Virus record (IMG/VR): IMGVR_UViG_3300012006_000013
Coordinates: 1-40,361 of that record
DNA from: a virus
Strand: one strand, 5' to 3'
DNA: 40,361 bases
The translations under genes and the position numbers were made by a program. Shown here in pieces: positions 6,463 through 14,646 of this stretch (its first letter is position 1; each line of letters starts with the position of its first letter). Under the pieces are notes generated by a model. It was given only the letters and a program-made list of their open reading frames with translations. It did no database searches and was not told the origin of the DNA.

Positions 6463-6777
6463 TTACCCTATTTGATCTTCGTCTAAATTAATTTTTATTT
6501 TGTTTGCTTCAATCTTTTTAGTTTCAATCTTTTCTTGTGTTCTACCATATGCTGTTACACCTAATACGGCACCCATAGCTATATGAAAGAAACCAGCACC
6601 TTGTAATGTTAATGGATTCCATTGTGTAAACACAACTGTTTTTAAATATGTTGCTTGTGCAAAATTCCATAATATAGGAAATATAACAAAATCAAAAGCA
6701 CATACTGCTAGATATAACCAGCCCATAGCAGGACGCCACTTAGTATTAAAACTTGTTTCTTTATTCTGTGTACTCAT
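6463..6777 (-). CDS. Holin-like membrane protein in the tail operon
   Basis: 104 residues: NTKWRPAMGW near the N-terminus, a hydrophobic segment (LYLAVCAFDFVIFPILW), an amphipathic linker, a second hydrophobic segment (GAGFFHIAMGAVLGVTAYG) and a charged Lys/Glu tail. The WRP-TM-TM-G-x-x-x-G-R-x-x-E layout matches the 3TM holin family also seen at 2-349. The ATG overlaps the stop of the frameshift extension (ATGA, 6774-6777), so translation is coupled to it. Its place between the chaperone-like gene and the tape measure is unusual for a holin; it may instead be a tail-tip membrane component. Confidence 0.6.
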   Translation of the reverse strand: MSTQNKETSFNTKWRPAMGWLYLAVCAFDFVIFPILWNFAQATYLKTVVFTQWNPLTLQGAGFFHIAMGAVLGVTAYGRTQEKIETKKIEANKIKINLDEDQIG

Positions 6778-6959
6778 TGACTATTCCTTTTCTTTCTATC
6801 TGCTTCTTCTTTTAAATGATTAATCAATAACGAAATGTAAATATCACGTTCCCAAGGTATCATATTCTCTATCTCACTTAGTGAATATTTATGATGCTGT
6901 ATCAATGCAAAGTTAGTTTCAAAGTATGCCTCTAACGAATTATGAGAGAGGCTTATTCG
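6774..6959 (-). CDS. -1 frameshift extension of gp26 (gp51 position)
   Basis: A reading frame with no start codon near its beginning that continues gene 26 in the -1 frame for 61 codons from position 6959. It encodes a helical peptide with LEAYFETNFALIQHHKYS, SEIENMIPWERDIYISLL and a basic Lys/Arg end, the WExxxY-type C-terminal domain found in tail assembly chaperone T-domains and in small hub assembly proteins. The first possible start is a TTG far inside. In T4 the gene after 26 is 51, the hub assembly factor. Expression as a gp26 fusion of about 299 residues is predicted from the slip site at 6959-6965. Inference, but strongly supported by frame, motif and structure. Confidence 0.65.
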   Translation of the reverse strand, partial: RISLSHNSLEAYFETNFALIQHHKYSLSEIENMIPWERDIYISLLINHLKEEADRKKRNSQ

Positions 6960-6965
6960 AAAAAA
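6928..6965 (-). promoter_or_regulatory. -1 frameshift signal: slippery site plus hairpin
   Basis: On the minus strand the end of gene 26 reads GAT TTT TTC GAA TAA. T TTT TTC (6965-6959) is a classical X XXY YYZ heptamer in the correct frame. Six bases later, GCCTCT (6952-6947) can pair perfectly with AGAGGC (6933-6928) around a 13-base loop. Heptamer, short spacer and hairpin together are the standard parts of a programmed -1 frameshift signal. The zero-frame stop lies inside the spacer. Confidence 0.7.
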
Positions 6966-7672
6966 TCAGATATTCCTGTTAAAACCACTTTACTTTTCAC
7001 GTTAGTTTTAGGATTAGTTACCTCTATTTCGTGTTTTAATACAGGCATTGTTTCAAAAAACTTTCTTATTTTAATAAAAGCTTCTTGTGGTAGACCTTCT
7101 AGGAATTCTCTTAATTCTTTTTTAGTACTATCTTTTGCTGGGTATATTTTATCACCTTCAAAAACGTGATCTATACAATCAACTAAAATTGTAAACATCA
7201 ATTCTAATTGTTGAGTATCAATTTTACCTTTACCATAATCATAGTTTTTTAAAGTAGGATAACCTAATACTACACCTAAGTTTCTTTTTTCATCTAAAAT
7301 TATTTTATTTGAATGTGAGTCATCAACTTGAACTTCAATTTTAGTTAAATCAACTTCAGTTTCAACATAAGTTTTTCCATCGTCTGGACATATCGTTTTA
7401 AATTTAGATATTTCTGATACTGATTTAGCTCTTAATTGTAAAAATATATACTCTATATCAAATATAGGTAGTAAATCTACTTTTAAAACATTAAATGTAC
7501 AAGCATTAATTATTTCTCTTATTGCTTCAACAATTTGTTTATTGTCTCCTGTTTCTTGTGCTATAAAAAGTATTTTTTCTTCTCTAACAAGAAAAGGCCT
7601 ATACTTTACTTTTAAATCTTGTGATGGCAGTGTCAACTCATATGTAGGCACATCAACTCTTGGTAACGTCAT
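6953..7672 (-). CDS. 26: Baseplate hub subunit/assembly protein gp26
   Basis: 239 residues, T4-type gp26 (T4: 208). Begins TLPRVDVPTYELTLPSQ and KYRPFLVREEKIL, the conserved opening of the family, then LRAKSVSEI, a Cys-Pro-Asp loop (TICPDDGKTY) and the C-terminal KKELREFLEGLPQEAFIKI. In T4 gp26 is needed for hub assembly. Its sequence style (a substrate-binding globular protein followed by a frameshift extension) resembles the lambda gpG/gpGT tail chaperones. A good AAGGAG ribosome site precedes the ATG at 7672. It follows gene 54 after 15 bases and leads into the extension ORF. Confidence 0.85.
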   Translation of the reverse strand: MTLPRVDVPTYELTLPSQDLKVKYRPFLVREEKILFIAQETGDNKQIVEAIREIINACTFNVLKVDLLPIFDIEYIFLQLRAKSVSEISKFKTICPDDGKTYVETEVDLTKIEVQVDDSHSNKIILDEKRNLGVVLGYPTLKNYDYGKGKIDTQQLELMFTILVDCIDHVFEGDKIYPAKDSTKKELREFLEGLPQEAFIKIRKFFETMPVLKHEIEVTNPKTNVKSKVVLTGISDFFE

Positions 7673-7687
7673 TATTATCTCCTTTTA

Positions 7688-8671
7688 TTATAAATTAAGT
7701 GGTGGAAAATTGCCAAATGGAGGAAATACTCGACCACCTGTAATACCACCGATTGGTATACGTCTTTTTAGTCCTTGTAATACATCAACACCAGCACGTC
7801 TTAATTCTGGTGGTAATTTGTTTAATAGGCCGCCAAATGCACCAAAAGAACTTTTAACGGTAACATCTCTAAAGTTTGGTTGACCTAATTCTATATTGCC
7901 TGATCTATCTAAGAAGTAATTTATCCAATATCTAAAACCAAATGTCACTTGAAAAGTTTGTACAGCATTATTATCATACGAATACTCTACAGCACTTATA
8001 GTTTTTGGAAAACAATCAAATAACTTGACAGCATATGTTACATCATCTCTTTCGTTACGACTTGCAAATTGACCTAATTGAAATATGTTTACATCAGAAA
8101 CATAATTATCATAAAAATTAAAATTATGACTTTGATTGCTGAACGCAGCTTTTTGCCATAATTCAAAATAACTTCTTTCTCTTAAAAATTTATCAGCATA
8201 AAATGTTGCTGTTATATCTGCTGACTTATAATCTATTGCTATTTTATATGCTGGGCCGTGGTGTTTAACTTCTTTCATTTCAACTGTACGTTCAGGCATT
8301 GATATAGCAGAACAAAATGCTTGTACACGTCTAGCGTTTGCTTTTTGTACAGAAATCATTTCTGCTGAAGTTTTGAATGTAGTTGCTAATTCGTTTGCAC
8401 CATCACTTAATTCAGAACCAGGATCTATATTTGTAAGACCTGCACCACCAGCTTTTGGTAAATTAAACTCAACATAAAATCTTGCCTTACGAGCAAATCC
8501 TTCTGCCTCATTAATATATGATTGTACACGACCCATAGTCGTTTCAGGATTGCCACCTGCTTTTTGTCTAAATCGTGGATCGCCTTCAACATTATCTAAA
8601 GAACGATCACGAGGTAAACCTAATCTTATATCAAAACCACCAATACGAACTCCGCCTCTTAATATGGCCAT
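7688..8671 (-). CDS. 54: Tail tube initiator gp54-like protein
   Basis: 327 residues from the ATG at 8671 (T4 gp54: 320). It carries a tail-tube fold: FCSAISMPERTVE, YKIAIDYKSADITATFYAD, RSYFELWQKAAF, then YAVKLFDCFPKTISAVEYSYDNNAVQTFQVTFGFRYW, the strand pattern found in gp19/gp54-type proteins. Gp54 forms the ring on the baseplate from which the tail tube grows. The start was chosen at 8671 because it has AAGGAG upstream and overlaps the previous stop (TAATG); the longer upstream frame lies inside the preceding gene. The N-terminal 60 residues are Gly/Arg-rich and flexible. Confidence 0.75.
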   Translation of the reverse strand: MAILRGGVRIGGFDIRLGLPRDRSLDNVEGDPRFRQKAGGNPETTMGRVQSYINEAEGFARKARFYVEFNLPKAGGAGLTNIDPGSELSDGANELATTFKTSAEMISVQKANARRVQAFCSAISMPERTVEMKEVKHHGPAYKIAIDYKSADITATFYADKFLRERSYFELWQKAAFSNQSHNFNFYDNYVSDVNIFQLGQFASRNERDDVTYAVKLFDCFPKTISAVEYSYDNNAVQTFQVTFGFRYWINYFLDRSGNIELGQPNFRDVTVKSSFGAFGGLLNKLPPELRRAGVDVLQGLKRRIPIGGITGGRVFPPFGNFPPLNL

Positions 8672-9222
8672 TACAATGATCTCCTTGAAGCTGCATATAC
8701 ACCAGCAGCAGGCCTTTTTTGAAATTGTTGTACTGGTAAATAACAAGCAATAGCGGCCTGTGATAAATCAATTCTTAAAAAACTTGACCTTACGTGTTTG
8801 TACAAATACTTTTTGATTGTTGGTTTTACAAGTGGTATATTTTTTACTCTTGACCAACTTACGTCAAATCTTGCTGTGTCTATTTTAGGACTTGTTGCGT
8901 ATCTTTGCATATTTTCTAATAATCTTAATCTTAATAATGGTGGTAAATAATGAAAATTCAAACCACTAAATCCACCTTTAATTGACTCTAATGGTAACAC
9001 TAGAGGAAACGTATCGTAGTATGGTAATGTTTCTTTATACTTTGGATCATAAAAGAATAAATTTAATAACCCCACATTCGGTCGTGCAGTCAATGTTCCT
9101 TGTGCCATTAACTTATTGGCACTAATCTTTTGGCCAATAGATGATATGGCGTTTTTATACCAACTTGCTGATTTAGTAGTATCGCCTTGTTTATTAGTTA
9201 ATTTGTCTAGTATTGAAACCAT
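8671..9222 (-). CDS. 2: DNA end protector gp2-like protein
   Basis: 183 residues. The central block LNLFFYDPKYKETLPYYD, FPLVLPLE, GGFSGLNFHYLPPLLRLRLL and the later KKYLYKHVRSSFLRI match what I remember of T4 gp2 and relatives, the protein bound to the ends of packaged DNA that protects them from host RecBCD. T4 gp2 is longer (274 aa). The neighbour upstream is gene 4, as in T4 where 2 and 4 are close. A late promoter TATAAATA ends six bases before the ATG, so the transcript would have essentially no leader. An alternative is another head-completion protein of the same block. Confidence 0.6.
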   Translation of the reverse strand: MVSILDKLTNKQGDTTKSASWYKNAISSIGQKISANKLMAQGTLTARPNVGLLNLFFYDPKYKETLPYYDTFPLVLPLESIKGGFSGLNFHYLPPLLRLRLLENMQRYATSPKIDTARFDVSWSRVKNIPLVKPTIKKYLYKHVRSSFLRIDLSQAAIACYLPVQQFQKRPAAGVYAASRRSL

Positions 9223-9228
9223 TGTCTA

Positions 9229-9236
9229 TATTTATA
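9229..9236 (-). promoter_or_regulatory. Late promoter directly in front of gene 2
   Basis: On the minus strand TATAAATA is followed by six bases and ATG. With the T4 register the +1 base is 9223, one base before the start codon, so the mRNA would be practically leaderless. Confidence 0.65.
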
Positions 9237-9671
9237 TTAACTATAGACACCTATGTCTTTTTCAGTAAAGATTTTAAACTCTAAATCGTTGCCTTCACAG
9301 TACACTTTAGCGGCTTGCCATTTAGCTTGGTTCTTTATATATTCTAACTGTTCACTCACAAAAGAACGACTTTGTTTTTTTGGTTTTTTAGGTGGAAAAC
9401 ACTGGCGATATGGTTTTATTTCAACCATATATTTTTTACCTGTTTTTAACTTAAATATAAAATCAGGATAGTATCTATGAATACGATAATCAATAGGTGA
9501 ACGATAGATAATAGGTATTTCTTCACTAGCCCAAAACTCAACAGCATCATTTTTATCCAAATACACCATCATACGCCTTTCTAATAGTGAACGATACACT
9601 ATTCTATTTGGATCACCAGCGTACTTTTTAGGGTGTGTAGGTTTGTAAATTCCTTTATAACTTGCTCTCAT
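9237..9671 (-). CDS. 4: Head completion protein gp4
   Basis: 144 residues (T4 gp4: 150). It joins filled heads to tails. Motifs: YKGIYKPTHPKKYAGDPNRIVYRSLLE, then FWASEEIPI, then RRYY-type strand HRYYPDFIFKLKTGKKYMVEIKPY. The pattern Glu31, Asp70 and Glu84-x-Lys86 is the restriction-endonuclease-like (TnsA-type) site known in the family. C-terminal KWQAAKVYCEGNDLEFKIFTEKDIG is also typical. It is the first gene of the minus-strand operon and faces gene 48 across a 38-base divergent gap with late promoters. Confidence 0.9.
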   Translation of the reverse strand: MRASYKGIYKPTHPKKYAGDPNRIVYRSLLERRMMVYLDKNDAVEFWASEEIPIIYRSPIDYRIHRYYPDFIFKLKTGKKYMVEIKPYRQCFPPKKPKKQSRSFVSEQLEYIKNQAKWQAAKVYCEGNDLEFKIFTEKDIGVYS

Positions 9672-9677
9672 ATCACA

Positions 9678-9685
9678 TATAAATA
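9678..9685 (+). promoter_or_regulatory. Late promoter of gene 48 operon
   Basis: Exact TATAAATA in the 38-base gap between divergent genes 4 and 48. Predicted start near 9691, leader about 19 bases to the ATG at 9710, without a clear Shine-Dalgarno. Confidence 0.7.
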
Positions 9686-9704
9686 TTACTATTAAACATA
9701 CAAG

Positions 9705-9712
9705 TATTTATG
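9705..9712 (-). promoter_or_regulatory. Late promoter variant CATAAATA for gene 4
   Basis: Minus-strand CATAAATA, one base from TATAAATA and fitting the looser NATAAATA of marine T4-like phages. It overlaps the first codon of gene 48 on the other strand and would start transcripts near 9699 for the gene 4-2-54-26 operon. Confidence 0.45.
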
Positions 9713-10885
9713 GCACTATCAAAAGTAGCAAATTTAATCCAAAAGAATTTAGGTAACTTAACAGGCGGCGGTTTAGTCGGTTTAGGTGGTGGTATTATAG
9801 GTGCTTTAACAGACAAAGCAAAGAATATGGCACAGACAAATGCCGCTGCTGCCAAGATATTAAACAAATCACCATTAGAATTAAACGATACAAGTCCTGT
9901 AGCACATATGAAAGAAAATCCTTATGACTATGGCACAGTATATTATCCTAATAATGTTCAATCACTAGAATCAGGTCATTACATAATTTTTGATGTATTA
10001 GAAAAAGATACAGCAGCAAGTGCTCTTGCACAAAGTGCTATGGCAGGTTCAGCTAAAGTAGCTAGATCATTAGGTAGAGATGATGTAGCACAAAAGTTAC
10101 AACCAGCACAACGAACAAGTAGAGTTACTACAATAAAAAATAGAAAAGGTGGAACTGAAGATAGAATAGTACAACCATCAAGTGGCATTAGCGCAGGTTT
10201 AGCAGGCAATAGAACTGTAAGAGTTTCAAAGACAATTGTATTATATACGCCACCAGGATTAAAAACTTCTTATGGTGCAGTACACGAGGGTGTAGAAACA
10301 GGAATTATAGGAAATCTTTTAGGTTTACAAGGTGGTGGTGCTATTAAATCAACAGCAGAACTGGCCGGCAGATTAAAAGATGCCGCAGCTGCATTAGGTA
10401 CAGAACTTATATCTGGTGCATTATCAATTATTCCTGGTATGGGAGATTTAAAAGGCGCATTAACAAAAGTTACAGGTAAGGCAACTAATCCTAATACAGA
10501 AATGGTATTTAAAAGTGTACCTATGAGAAGTTTTGATTTTGTTTTTGAATTTGCACCTAAAAATAAAAAAGAATTAGAAAGTATGACAAAGATTATAGAA
10601 ATCTTTAAATATCATATGCACCCTGCTATTGAACAATTTGGAAATGATTTTATAGTACCAGAGGAATTTCAAATAACTTATATGTACTTAGAACACAGAA
10701 ACCAATATATTCCTAGAGTAAGTCGTTGTGTATTAACTAATTTAGATTTACAACACGGCGATGATAATAATTTTAGTACTTTTGCAGGCGATGATAATGG
10801 CGCTGCTCCAATTTATACTAAAATGTCATTAAAGTTTAGTGAAACGGAAATTATGACTAAAACAACTATTGTCAAAGGATTCTAA
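9710..10885 (+). CDS. 48: Baseplate tail tube cap gp48
   Basis: 391 residues (T4: 364). Gp48 sits on the hub and nucleates the tail tube together with gp54. The family-typical stretch NPYDYGTVYYPNNVQSLESG with HYIIFDVLE is at residues about 66-93; the C-terminal part has the tube-type fold (SFDFVFEFAPKNKKE, FKYHMHP, FQITYMYLEHRNQYIPRVSRCVLTNLDL). The N-terminus is Gly-rich (LTGGGLVGLGGGI). An insert of Ala/Thr-rich sequence around residues 100-150 differs from T4. Its stop shares a base pair overlap with gene 53 (TAATG). Confidence 0.88.
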   Translation: MALSKVANLIQKNLGNLTGGGLVGLGGGIIGALTDKAKNMAQTNAAAAKILNKSPLELNDTSPVAHMKENPYDYGTVYYPNNVQSLESGHYIIFDVLEKDTAASALAQSAMAGSAKVARSLGRDDVAQKLQPAQRTSRVTTIKNRKGGTEDRIVQPSSGISAGLAGNRTVRVSKTIVLYTPPGLKTSYGAVHEGVETGIIGNLLGLQGGGAIKSTAELAGRLKDAAAALGTELISGALSIIPGMGDLKGALTKVTGKATNPNTEMVFKSVPMRSFDFVFEFAPKNKKELESMTKIIEIFKYHMHPAIEQFGNDFIVPEEFQITYMYLEHRNQYIPRVSRCVLTNLDLQHGDDNNFSTFAGDDNGAAPIYTKMSLKFSETEIMTKTTIVKGF

Positions 10886-11418
10886 TGTACTTCTCATATT
10901 TTCCAAAAGGTACTTACGATTTAAAAGGTGACGGTAAAGAAAAACTTGTTACTAATTTAATGAGTAGAGTTAAGATAAGATCAAAAGTTTTAGATGAAGT
11001 AAGTCTATATGATCTATACGATATACCTGAAGGAGAAACACCAGAAATTACAGCAAGAAAACATTTTGGCAGTCAATATTATCATTGGGTAATTTTAATG
11101 ACAAATGATATAACAGACCGATATTACGGTTGGCCATTAACAACATACGAATTTGAAAATTATATAAATGACAAATACACAAATCCAGATGGTGTACATC
11201 ATTATGAAATTATACAATCAAGTGGTAAAATTAAAGGTGAAGGTCCAAGTGATTTTGAACATAAATTAATTGTTAATAGCACTGAACCAAATGCTATAGC
11301 AATAACAAATAGAGATTATGAACAAAGAATACAAGATCAAAAACGACAAATCAAATTATTAGACCCAGCGTATTTACCTATATTATTAGAAGAATTTGAA
11401 AACTTGATGAGCGAATAA
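10885..11418 (+). CDS. 53: Baseplate wedge subunit gp53
   Basis: 177 residues (T4: 196). Gp53 clamps neighbouring wedges to each other and to the hub. Conserved features: YFSYFPKGTYDL at the N-terminus, VKIRSKVLDEVSLYDLYDIPEGETPE, HFGSQYYHWVILMTNDI and YYGWPLTTYEFENYI. The last third is charged (YEQRIQDQKRQIKLLDP). It overlaps gene 48 and the following hub gene by single bases (TAATG on both sides), so the three are made together. Confidence 0.9.
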   Translation: MYFSYFPKGTYDLKGDGKEKLVTNLMSRVKIRSKVLDEVSLYDLYDIPEGETPEITARKHFGSQYYHWVILMTNDITDRYYGWPLTTYEFENYINDKYTNPDGVHHYEIIQSSGKIKGEGPSDFEHKLIVNSTEPNAIAITNRDYEQRIQDQKRQIKLLDPAYLPILLEEFENLMSE

Positions 11419-12908
11419 TGAATCTATATGACACAATAGACGGCAAAGCTTTAAAAAAGCCTGGTGATTATATACTTTCAGATATAAGATTAATTTCATA
11501 TCGCAGTGTAGATGGTAGCAATACGCCAGATATTATTGAAATAGAAACTCTTGTATTAGATTTAAACATTTACGAAAGTATTTACAATAAAACATTATCA
11601 GGCAATATGTTGATTGTAGATGGTAATAACGTAATAGGTAAATTGCCACTAACAGGTAATGAAAGACTTGAATTTAAATTTTTCACTCCATCATTAGGTA
11701 AAGGTTATGATTTCTCTATGAAGTCAGGCAACCCAATGTATGTTTACAAAATACAAAACAGATCACCAATAGGTCCCAAAACTCAAACTTATCTATTACA
11801 TTTTTGCAGTAAAGAAATGATACAGAATGAATTGGTTGTAGTAAAGAATGCTATGACAGATACATTTTCAAATATGGCGGCCAAAATTACTAAAGAACCA
11901 AATACATTATCATCAGCAAAGAATTTTTATTTTGAACCATCATATGGATTATATAAACACGTATTTGGTAGATTAAGACCTTTTGACGCCATTGACCAAA
12001 TATCCTTATTATCTCAAAGTGAGAAATACGCAGGTGCCGGTTATTACTTTTATGAAACAAGTTTAGGTTTTAATTACCGTTCACTTGAAAGTATGTTAGC
12101 AATAGATGGTAACACAGCAAGACCAGTTGTTGCAAGATTTAGACCAAAACCATCAAACGTAAAAGATGGTGGTGGCAGTACAGATATTAAAAATGAAATG
12201 CAGATTGTAAATAATTTTAAAATATTAGACCAATTTGATACACTAAAAAATTTAAGAAATGGTGTATATGCAAGTAAGTTAATTACACACGATCAATTGA
12301 ATAAAACTTACGAAGAAACAGATTTTGATTATAACAAAGAATACCAATATTTACACCACACTGAATCAGGAAAAGACGGTGTTAAAACAGATAACAAAGG
12401 TATATTGCCATTACATTTAAGAGAAGGCGCCTACTTATCAGACTATCCAGAATCAACAATGTACCTATGGCCGGATACACAATCAATACACGGTGACATA
12501 AGCTCACCACCTATTAAAGACATATTACTCAAAAGACTTTCACAAAGATTGGCGTTTATGTCAAATCGTTTAGAAATTACAGTACCAGGATTTACTGGTG
12601 TAACCGCAGGAGATTTGATTACTTTTGAAATGCCTTCATATACACCTGCCGGTGATGTAGAACCATCAGGAAATGATCCTTATATGTCAGGTCGTTATCT
12701 GGTTACTTCAGTAAGACATCAATTAAACCGAACATTAAAGAAACACGTAATGGTATTAGAGTGTATGAAAGACAGTGTTCGCAGACCTTATCCTGAAGAA
12801 ACTAACGATACATTTATTGGTAAGGAAAAAAACAACGAAGGTATTATAGACATATACAAATTAGATGAAATATATAGCAATATAGCAGGTGGACTCTTTA
12901 AAGGTTAA
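11418..12908 (+). CDS. Baseplate hub protein (gp27-like)
   Basis: 496 residues. N-terminal strand-rich domain (PDIIEIETLVLDLNIYESIY, TLSGNMLIVDGNNVIGKLPLTG) followed by a second domain containing LYKHVFGRLRPFDAIDQISLLSQ and a C-terminal domain with VPGFTGVTAGDLITFEMPSY and GRYLVTSVRHQLNRT. The two-domain tube-like start and the late OB-like segment are characteristic of phage hub proteins (T4 gp27, Mu gp44 class). It forms the trimer onto which the gp5 spike docks. Gene 53 comes before it and gene 5 after it, which supports this role. Clearly longer than T4 gp27 (391). Confidence 0.7.
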   Translation: MNLYDTIDGKALKKPGDYILSDIRLISYRSVDGSNTPDIIEIETLVLDLNIYESIYNKTLSGNMLIVDGNNVIGKLPLTGNERLEFKFFTPSLGKGYDFSMKSGNPMYVYKIQNRSPIGPKTQTYLLHFCSKEMIQNELVVVKNAMTDTFSNMAAKITKEPNTLSSAKNFYFEPSYGLYKHVFGRLRPFDAIDQISLLSQSEKYAGAGYYFYETSLGFNYRSLESMLAIDGNTARPVVARFRPKPSNVKDGGGSTDIKNEMQIVNNFKILDQFDTLKNLRNGVYASKLITHDQLNKTYEETDFDYNKEYQYLHHTESGKDGVKTDNKGILPLHLREGAYLSDYPESTMYLWPDTQSIHGDISSPPIKDILLKRLSQRLAFMSNRLEITVPGFTGVTAGDLITFEMPSYTPAGDVEPSGNDPYMSGRYLVTSVRHQLNRTLKKHVMVLECMKDSVRRPYPEETNDTFIGKEKNNEGIIDIYKLDEIYSNIAGGLFKG

Positions 12909-13003
12909 CTCAGAACGCCTCCGAGACCGCCGCTCCGACGGCTATGTAATATTATAACTATATGGACGCTGGCCACCTTACAGAAACCAAGAGGGAACCG
13001 CAC

Positions 13004-13011
13004 CATAAATA
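13004..13011 (+). promoter_or_regulatory. Late promoter variant CATAAATA
   Basis: CATAAATA in the 220-base spacer after the hub gene. The predicted start near 13017 is followed by AAAGGG and then ATG at 13031, a sensible leader for the two small genes and gene 5. Confidence 0.45.
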
Positions 13012-13030
13012 TGTAGAAAGGGAAACAACT

Positions 13031-13132
13031 ATGAAAATAAGTGAATACAACATTATAGGTATCAAAGAAACTTTGAAACAAATTAAAGAATATCTCTTTG
13101 GTAGAAGATGTAAGTGTAAAAATAAGAAATGA
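13031..13132 (+). CDS. 33-aa basic peptide
   Basis: Short ORF behind AAAGGGAAA. The N-terminal half is neutral (MKISEYNIIGIKETLKQIKE), the end is very basic with two Cys (GRRCKCKNKK). Its TGA overlaps the ATG of the next small gene (ATGA). The spacer before it (12909-13000) holds a GC-rich patch with two CTCCGA copies and a weak GCCG/CGGC stem; I see no gene there. No recognised family. Confidence 0.4.
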   Translation: MKISEYNIIGIKETLKQIKEYLFGRRCKCKNKK

Positions 13133-13287
13133 ATAAACTAATGAATATGATAAAAGCAATATACGAGGGTATCGGCCACCTCTATGATAAAGTCGTGCTA
13201 GCGCACTCCTTGTCTAATAGTATATGGATTTATTACGGTGTCATACTGTTTTGTATATTCTTTTTGGTGGCCAGCTGGCCTGCGTAG
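13129..13287 (+). CDS. Small membrane protein between hub and spike genes
   Basis: 52 residues from the ATG at 13129 (alternative 13141). N-terminal amphipathic helix (MIKAIYEGIGHLYDKVV) and one C-terminal membrane segment (SIWIYYGVILFCIFFLVASW). It overlaps the previous peptide by four bases. Composition is more GC-rich than the rest of the window. Conserved position between hub and spike genes may mean a role at the tail tip-membrane contact, but this is a guess. Confidence 0.5.
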   Translation: MNKLMNMIKAIYEGIGHLYDKVVLAHSLSNSIWIYYGVILFCIFFLVASWPA

Positions 13288-13356
13288 AGAATAGGAAATA
13301 GAAATTTATGACGTATGTTGTTGTGTTATTATCAGGCGCTCTAACGAGAGTAAACA

Positions 13357-14454
13357 ATGAATAACGAAAACTTTATGGGACTTGGAGGTTTTCTCTGGTT
13401 CTTCGGTGTAGTAGAAGATCGTCAAGATCCACTCAAAGTCGGCCGTCTAAGAGTAAGAATAGTCGGTGTTCATACACAGGATAAACAGGCATTACCAACG
13501 GCCGATCTACCGTGGTCTCTTTGTGTTTTACCGATTACGGCCAGTGGTATTTCAGGTATCGGCCAGTCGGCAACCGGACTACTCGAAGGCAGTTGGGTGT
13601 TTGGGTTTTTTAGAGATGGCAATTTTCGTCAAGAGCCACTTATATTAGGTAGTTTACCAGGAAGGCCAACTGAATTGGCGGACAATCGAAAAGGTTTTTA
13701 TGATCCAAATGAAATTTATCCGAAATACAAAAACGAACCAGATATAAATCGTCTGGCCGTTAATTCAAAGGATTCGGATGGTAACGAAATCAATCCAAGT
13801 TTAGCATTAACAATCCGTAGAGCAACACGCATAACAGGCATACCAACGGCCGACTTTAATTTCATTACAACGGCCTCTGGCGACCGAATAGCCGATTCAG
13901 AAAGCACGATATGGAATCAACCTGAAATACCTTACAATGCTCTTTACCCATATAACCACGTATACGAGACCGAGTCTGGCCATATACAAGAGTTTGATGA
14001 TACTCCAAATGCGGAACGAATCCATATCCGCCACCGTTCTGGTACATCAACGGAAATCTCGGCCAATGGTACATTAACGAATATTACCAAAGGTGACCAT
14101 TACAGTATCATAGATGGCAATAAACAGGCCTACGTACAGGAGAATAACGACCTGACTATAAATGGCCGTTACAAGTTATATATTAATAAGAATGGTTCAC
14201 TCAATAACCACTATGATATACAGATAGGGCCAGGTGCAAATGTAAATATACAGGTGGATAATGGTGATATTAATTTACACACATTGACTGGCCGTTTAAA
14301 TTTAAATAGTGGCGGCGATACGAATTTAAAGGTAGGTGGTTCTTTAACGATTGATGTAGCAGGCAATTTGATTCAGAACGTAGAAGGCAATACTACACAA
14401 CAAACTACAGGCACAGTGATTGTGCGTGGTGCAACGATTGATCTAAATCCATAA
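13357..14454 (+). CDS. 5: Baseplate central spike gp5 (no lysozyme domain)
   Basis: 365 residues. N-terminal OB-fold (FLWFFGVVEDRQDPLKVGRLRVRIVG; ADLPWSLCVLP; SWVFGFFRDGNFRQEPLILGSLPG), a linker, then YPYNHVYETESGHIQEFDDTP with IHIRHRSGT and a C-terminal triple-stranded beta-helix of short repeats (about 225-365, e.g. INLHTLTGRLNLNSGG). This is the T4 gp5 / VgrG-like spike that pierces the outer membrane, but the lysozyme domain between OB and beta-helix in T4 is missing (T4: 575 aa). Nucleotide composition is distinctly GC-richer here and GGCC words are very frequent. The PAAR tip protein is encoded 6 kb away. Confidence 0.9.
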   Translation: MNNENFMGLGGFLWFFGVVEDRQDPLKVGRLRVRIVGVHTQDKQALPTADLPWSLCVLPITASGISGIGQSATGLLEGSWVFGFFRDGNFRQEPLILGSLPGRPTELADNRKGFYDPNEIYPKYKNEPDINRLAVNSKDSDGNEINPSLALTIRRATRITGIPTADFNFITTASGDRIADSESTIWNQPEIPYNALYPYNHVYETESGHIQEFDDTPNAERIHIRHRSGTSTEISANGTLTNITKGDHYSIIDGNKQAYVQENNDLTINGRYKLYINKNGSLNNHYDIQIGPGANVNIQVDNGDINLHTLTGRLNLNSGGDTNLKVGGSLTIDVAGNLIQNVEGNTTQQTTGTVIVRGATIDLNP

Positions 14455-14646
14455 AGGCCAGTGGTGGAACTGGAGAGCAATCGTAATCTATAAATGCAAT
14501 AACATCAAGACAAGGTAATAATAGACATTTTCCTATAGGAAACCCGGAGGCCATTCCAATATCATCCAGGTTCGGTAAAGAGTTCTTACTTAAAGAGAGT
14601 GTAAAAATTTCCTGGTGGATTTTATGAGTTACAGGTTTGAGATATA

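Noticed and set aside
12909-12960. Possible tRNA or terminator in the GC-rich patch after the hub gene
   Set aside because: No cloverleaf can be formed; the only stem is four base pairs and there is no T-run.
13308-13364. 18-aa ORF (ATG 13308) ending inside the start of gene 5
   Set aside because: It might be a leader peptide because its stop overlaps the gene 5 start, but it is too short and has no supporting motif.
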